From NCBI GenBank assembly GCA_036339375.1, contig JAYZBC010000004.1:1-8072 (forward strand): 8,072 bases of DNA, read 5' to 3'. Source of the stretch: JAYZBC01 sp036339375 (GTDB lineage: Bacteria; Pseudomonadota; Alphaproteobacteria; MPNO01; UBA2964). The notes under the pieces are model-generated. The model worked only from the letters and a program-made list of their open reading frames with translations, searched no databases and was not told where the DNA came from. Each line of letters begins with the position of its first letter. Positions within the stretch are counted from its first letter, which is position 1. Both the position numbers and the translations under genes were made by a program. Of the stretch, positions 7,175 through 8,072 are shown in pieces.

Positions 7175-7328
7175 GTCTAAAAGTTCAGTATAAATTAGAC
7201 CCTTAAACAGCAATGCTGCATACTGCCATTGACGATGACATCGGTTAGTGTTGGCCCCTTTCGAGCGAAAGGGGCTTCCAAAGCCGGACGTACGGTTCTT
7301 GGTTTGGTGATACGTTTCGCGGTGAAAC
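7175..7328 (+). ncRNA. Candidate structured RNA or mobile-element remnant
   Basis: Six inverted repeats follow each other almost without gaps. GTCTAA/TTAGAC (7175-7200) is first. CAGCA/TGCTG (7208-7218) and CGATG/CATCG (7233-7243) each have a one-base centre. A 9-bp stem GCCCCTTTC/GAAAGGGGC has loop GAGC (7254-7275). CCAAAGCCG pairs with CGGTTCTTGG around loop GACGTA, with one bulged C (7278-7302). GTTTC/GAAAC has loop GCGGT (7314-7328). G-T pairs at 7253/7276 and 7283/7296 favour the forward strand as the RNA. No T-run follows any stem, so they are not plain terminators. I recognise no known RNA family with certainty; the fifth hairpin recalls a shortened group II intron domain V. Confidence 0.3.
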
Positions 7329-7382
7329 AATCCATTCCATAAAAATGATCCCTAGTTTTACGAAACCCATATCCAAGTCCAC

Positions 7383-7410
7383 TTACCTTAACTAAATTAA
7401 TCCTTATAAT
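7383..7410 (+). promoter_or_regulatory. Candidate promoter of the last gene
   Basis: A perfect TATAAT (7405-7410) lies 16 bases after TTACCT (7383-7388), a weak -35. The -10 box is inside the inverted repeat ACTAAAT/ATTTAGT (7391-7415), so a protein bound there would block RNA polymerase. Transcription would begin near 7417 and leave a leader of about 110 bases before the next gene. Confidence 0.4.
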
Positions 7411-7415
7411 TTAGT
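7391..7415. repeat. Inverted repeat overlapping the -10 box
   Basis: ACTAAAT (7391-7397) and ATTTAGT (7409-7415) are perfect 7-bp arms with 11 bases between them, centred on the candidate -10 region. The 18-base distance between arm starts is close to two helical turns, so a dimeric regulator could bind both arms. Being AT-rich, it could also be chance. Confidence 0.4.
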
Positions 7416-7436
7416 GAAATCAATTAACTTTGTTAT

Positions 7437-7450
7437 GCTAGTGCACTAGC
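7437..7450. repeat. Perfect 14-bp palindrome, operator-like
   Basis: GCTAGTGCACTAGC is its own reverse complement, with no spacer and no extension by the flanking bases. It lies about 20 bases after the predicted transcription start and 80 bases before the next start codon, a common place for a repressor or autoregulator site. The bound protein is unknown. Confidence 0.5.
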
Positions 7451-7529
7451 TGGAAGACAAAATTATTTATGCAGGTCAAAAACAATTGGTTGGCAAAGAC
7501 ACGGAGAAAATGGGACGGATAACTATGTT

Positions 7530-8072
7530 ATGAAACCTTGGAATGCGTCAAAAATACATTACATAAAACTAGGACGAAATCATGCTTGGTGGGAAGAATG
7601 TCTTAATAACAATACCATTAGGCTTGGTTTTAACACTGGAGACCCAGAGGTTCTTGAGATGGCCAACTCGGGTGATTGGAATAGTTTAAAAAAAGTTTAC
7701 TGGCCAAGTAGAACGAAAACACCCACACAGCACACCAATCAAATGAGAAAATTTTTTGAGGATACTGGAAAAACGCTTTGGATAACCTTTGAGGATGGGT
7801 GCTTGTTTTATGGGTTTAGTAACGGCGGCCAAGTTTTTCCTTTTAAAGGTGTGGGACAGGAAAAATTTGGATCTTCCAGTTATCGAAAAATGGCGCGGGA
7901 GGGATGGTCCAATCTCGACGCTAAGGGCAAAACTTTAAGGTTGGAGGAATTAAGCGGAAGGCTTACTAAAACAGCGGCATTCAGACAGACAATTTGTGAT
8001 TTTGGTAAAGAAGTAGAAAATTACCTCAGAAATCGGATAGGCGGAAAGGTTAGCCCGGAAGTTGAACAAACT
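7530..8072 (+). CDS. Unrecognised protein, N-terminal 181 residues, cut by the window edge
   Basis: The frame is open from ATG 7530 to the last base, so the C-terminus is missing. I cannot name the family with confidence. Visible blocks are IHYIKLGRNHAWWEECL (10-26), RLGFNTGD (32-39), GDWNSLKKVYWPS (48-60), HTNQMRKFFEDTGKTLWITFEDGCLFYGF (68-96, given as a landmark), REGWSNLDAKGKTL (123-136) and ELSGRLTKTAAFRQTICDF (139-157). The pattern of an aromatic-rich small beta barrel with LWITF and a downstream SGxLxKT..FR.TIC stretch recalls PUA/EVE-like readers and N-terminal domains of restriction-type proteins; this is inference from memory. No membrane segment or signal is seen. GGGACGGA (7512-7519) is a modest ribosome site. 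The same frame is open 34 codons further up without ATG, GTG or TTG, so the start fits unless a frameshift hides a longer one. Confidence 0.75.
   Translation, partial: MKPWNASKIHYIKLGRNHAWWEECLNNNTIRLGFNTGDPEVLEMANSGDWNSLKKVYWPSRTKTPTQHTNQMRKFFEDTGKTLWITFEDGCLFYGFSNGGQVFPFKGVGQEKFGSSSYRKMAREGWSNLDAKGKTLRLEELSGRLTKTAAFRQTICDFGKEVENYLRNRIGGKVSPEVEQT

Larger units (their letters stand above)
7074..7529. other. Gene-free stretch rich in inverted repeats
   Basis: No convincing protein gene lies in these 456 bases on either strand. The only longer frame (reverse, 68 codons, 7124-7330) has no recognisable protein features and is antisense to a stretch of tight hairpins. The region holds six consecutive inverted repeats (7175-7328), then a -10-like box inside another inverted repeat (7391-7415) and a perfect 14-bp palindrome (7437-7450), the last two in front of the next gene. 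These are listed separately. Confidence 0.7.

Noticed and set aside
7124..7330. Reverse-strand frame of 68 codons
   Set aside because: It has no recognisable motif, no clear ribosome site, and is antisense to a chain of hairpins that explains the stretch better.
7240..7330. Integron attC site
   Set aside because: The hairpins do not carry paired RYYYAAC and GTTRRRY core sites, and no integrase or cassette structure is visible.
7469..7522. Forward 17-codon frame (MQVKNNWLAKTRRKWDG) just before the last gene
   Set aside because: The only ribosome-like sequence (GGAAG) is too far from its ATG, and the length is within chance; kept only as a note.
7074..7529. CRISPR array or insertion-sequence ends
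   Set aside because: The repeats here are unrelated short inverted pairs, with no regularly spaced direct repeats, no transposase and no matching terminal repeats with target duplications.

Overview
The window looks like a chromosomal segment of a free-living Pseudomonadota, probably a marine or soil alphaproteobacterium. This rests on gene content and protein style (a SelO ending in FCGT, a TauD-type dioxygenase, an Amidohydrolase_2 protein of the DSQVHIW type) and on a moderate GC content of roughly half in the main genes. No rRNA, tRNA or other taxonomic marker is present, so the placement is inference.

Layout: (1) Positions 69-2081 carry two forward genes, a zinc-dependent medium-chain alcohol dehydrogenase and an Fe(II)/2-oxoglutarate dioxygenase of the TauD/TfdA family. 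(2) Positions 2240-2287 hold a bidirectional terminator, where the dioxygenase gene meets the convergent selO gene (2286-3782, reverse), which encodes a protein AMPylator. (3) A divergent intergenic region with a plausible sigma70-type promoter leads into a forward cluster at 4003-6492: an alpha/beta hydrolase of the HGGAW/GWSVGG type, a VOC (glyoxalase-fold) protein and an Amidohydrolase_2 family protein. (4) From about 6500 the character changes. A small AT-rich NYN-domain (LabA-like) nuclease gene stands alone at 6597-7073. It is followed by about 450 bases without a gene, holding a chain of six inverted repeats, a good -10 box inside an inverted repeat and a perfect 14-bp palindrome. Last comes the start of an unrecognised gene that runs off the right edge (7530-8072).

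The dehydrogenase, dioxygenase, hydrolase, VOC protein and amidohydrolase together look like catabolic enzymes for an oxygenated or cyclic organic substrate: oxidation, ester, amide or lactone hydrolysis, and ring or C-C bond chemistry. No transporter or regulator is visible and the substrate cannot be named. selO lies between the two catabolic blocks on the other strand and is probably unrelated to them (redox-linked housekeeping).

The right end is the least explained and most interesting part. It has an isolated NYN nuclease, a strongly structured non-coding stretch, an operator-like promoter region and an unknown protein with modification-reader-like features. It could be the edge of an accessory or defence region, but the window stops too early to tell.
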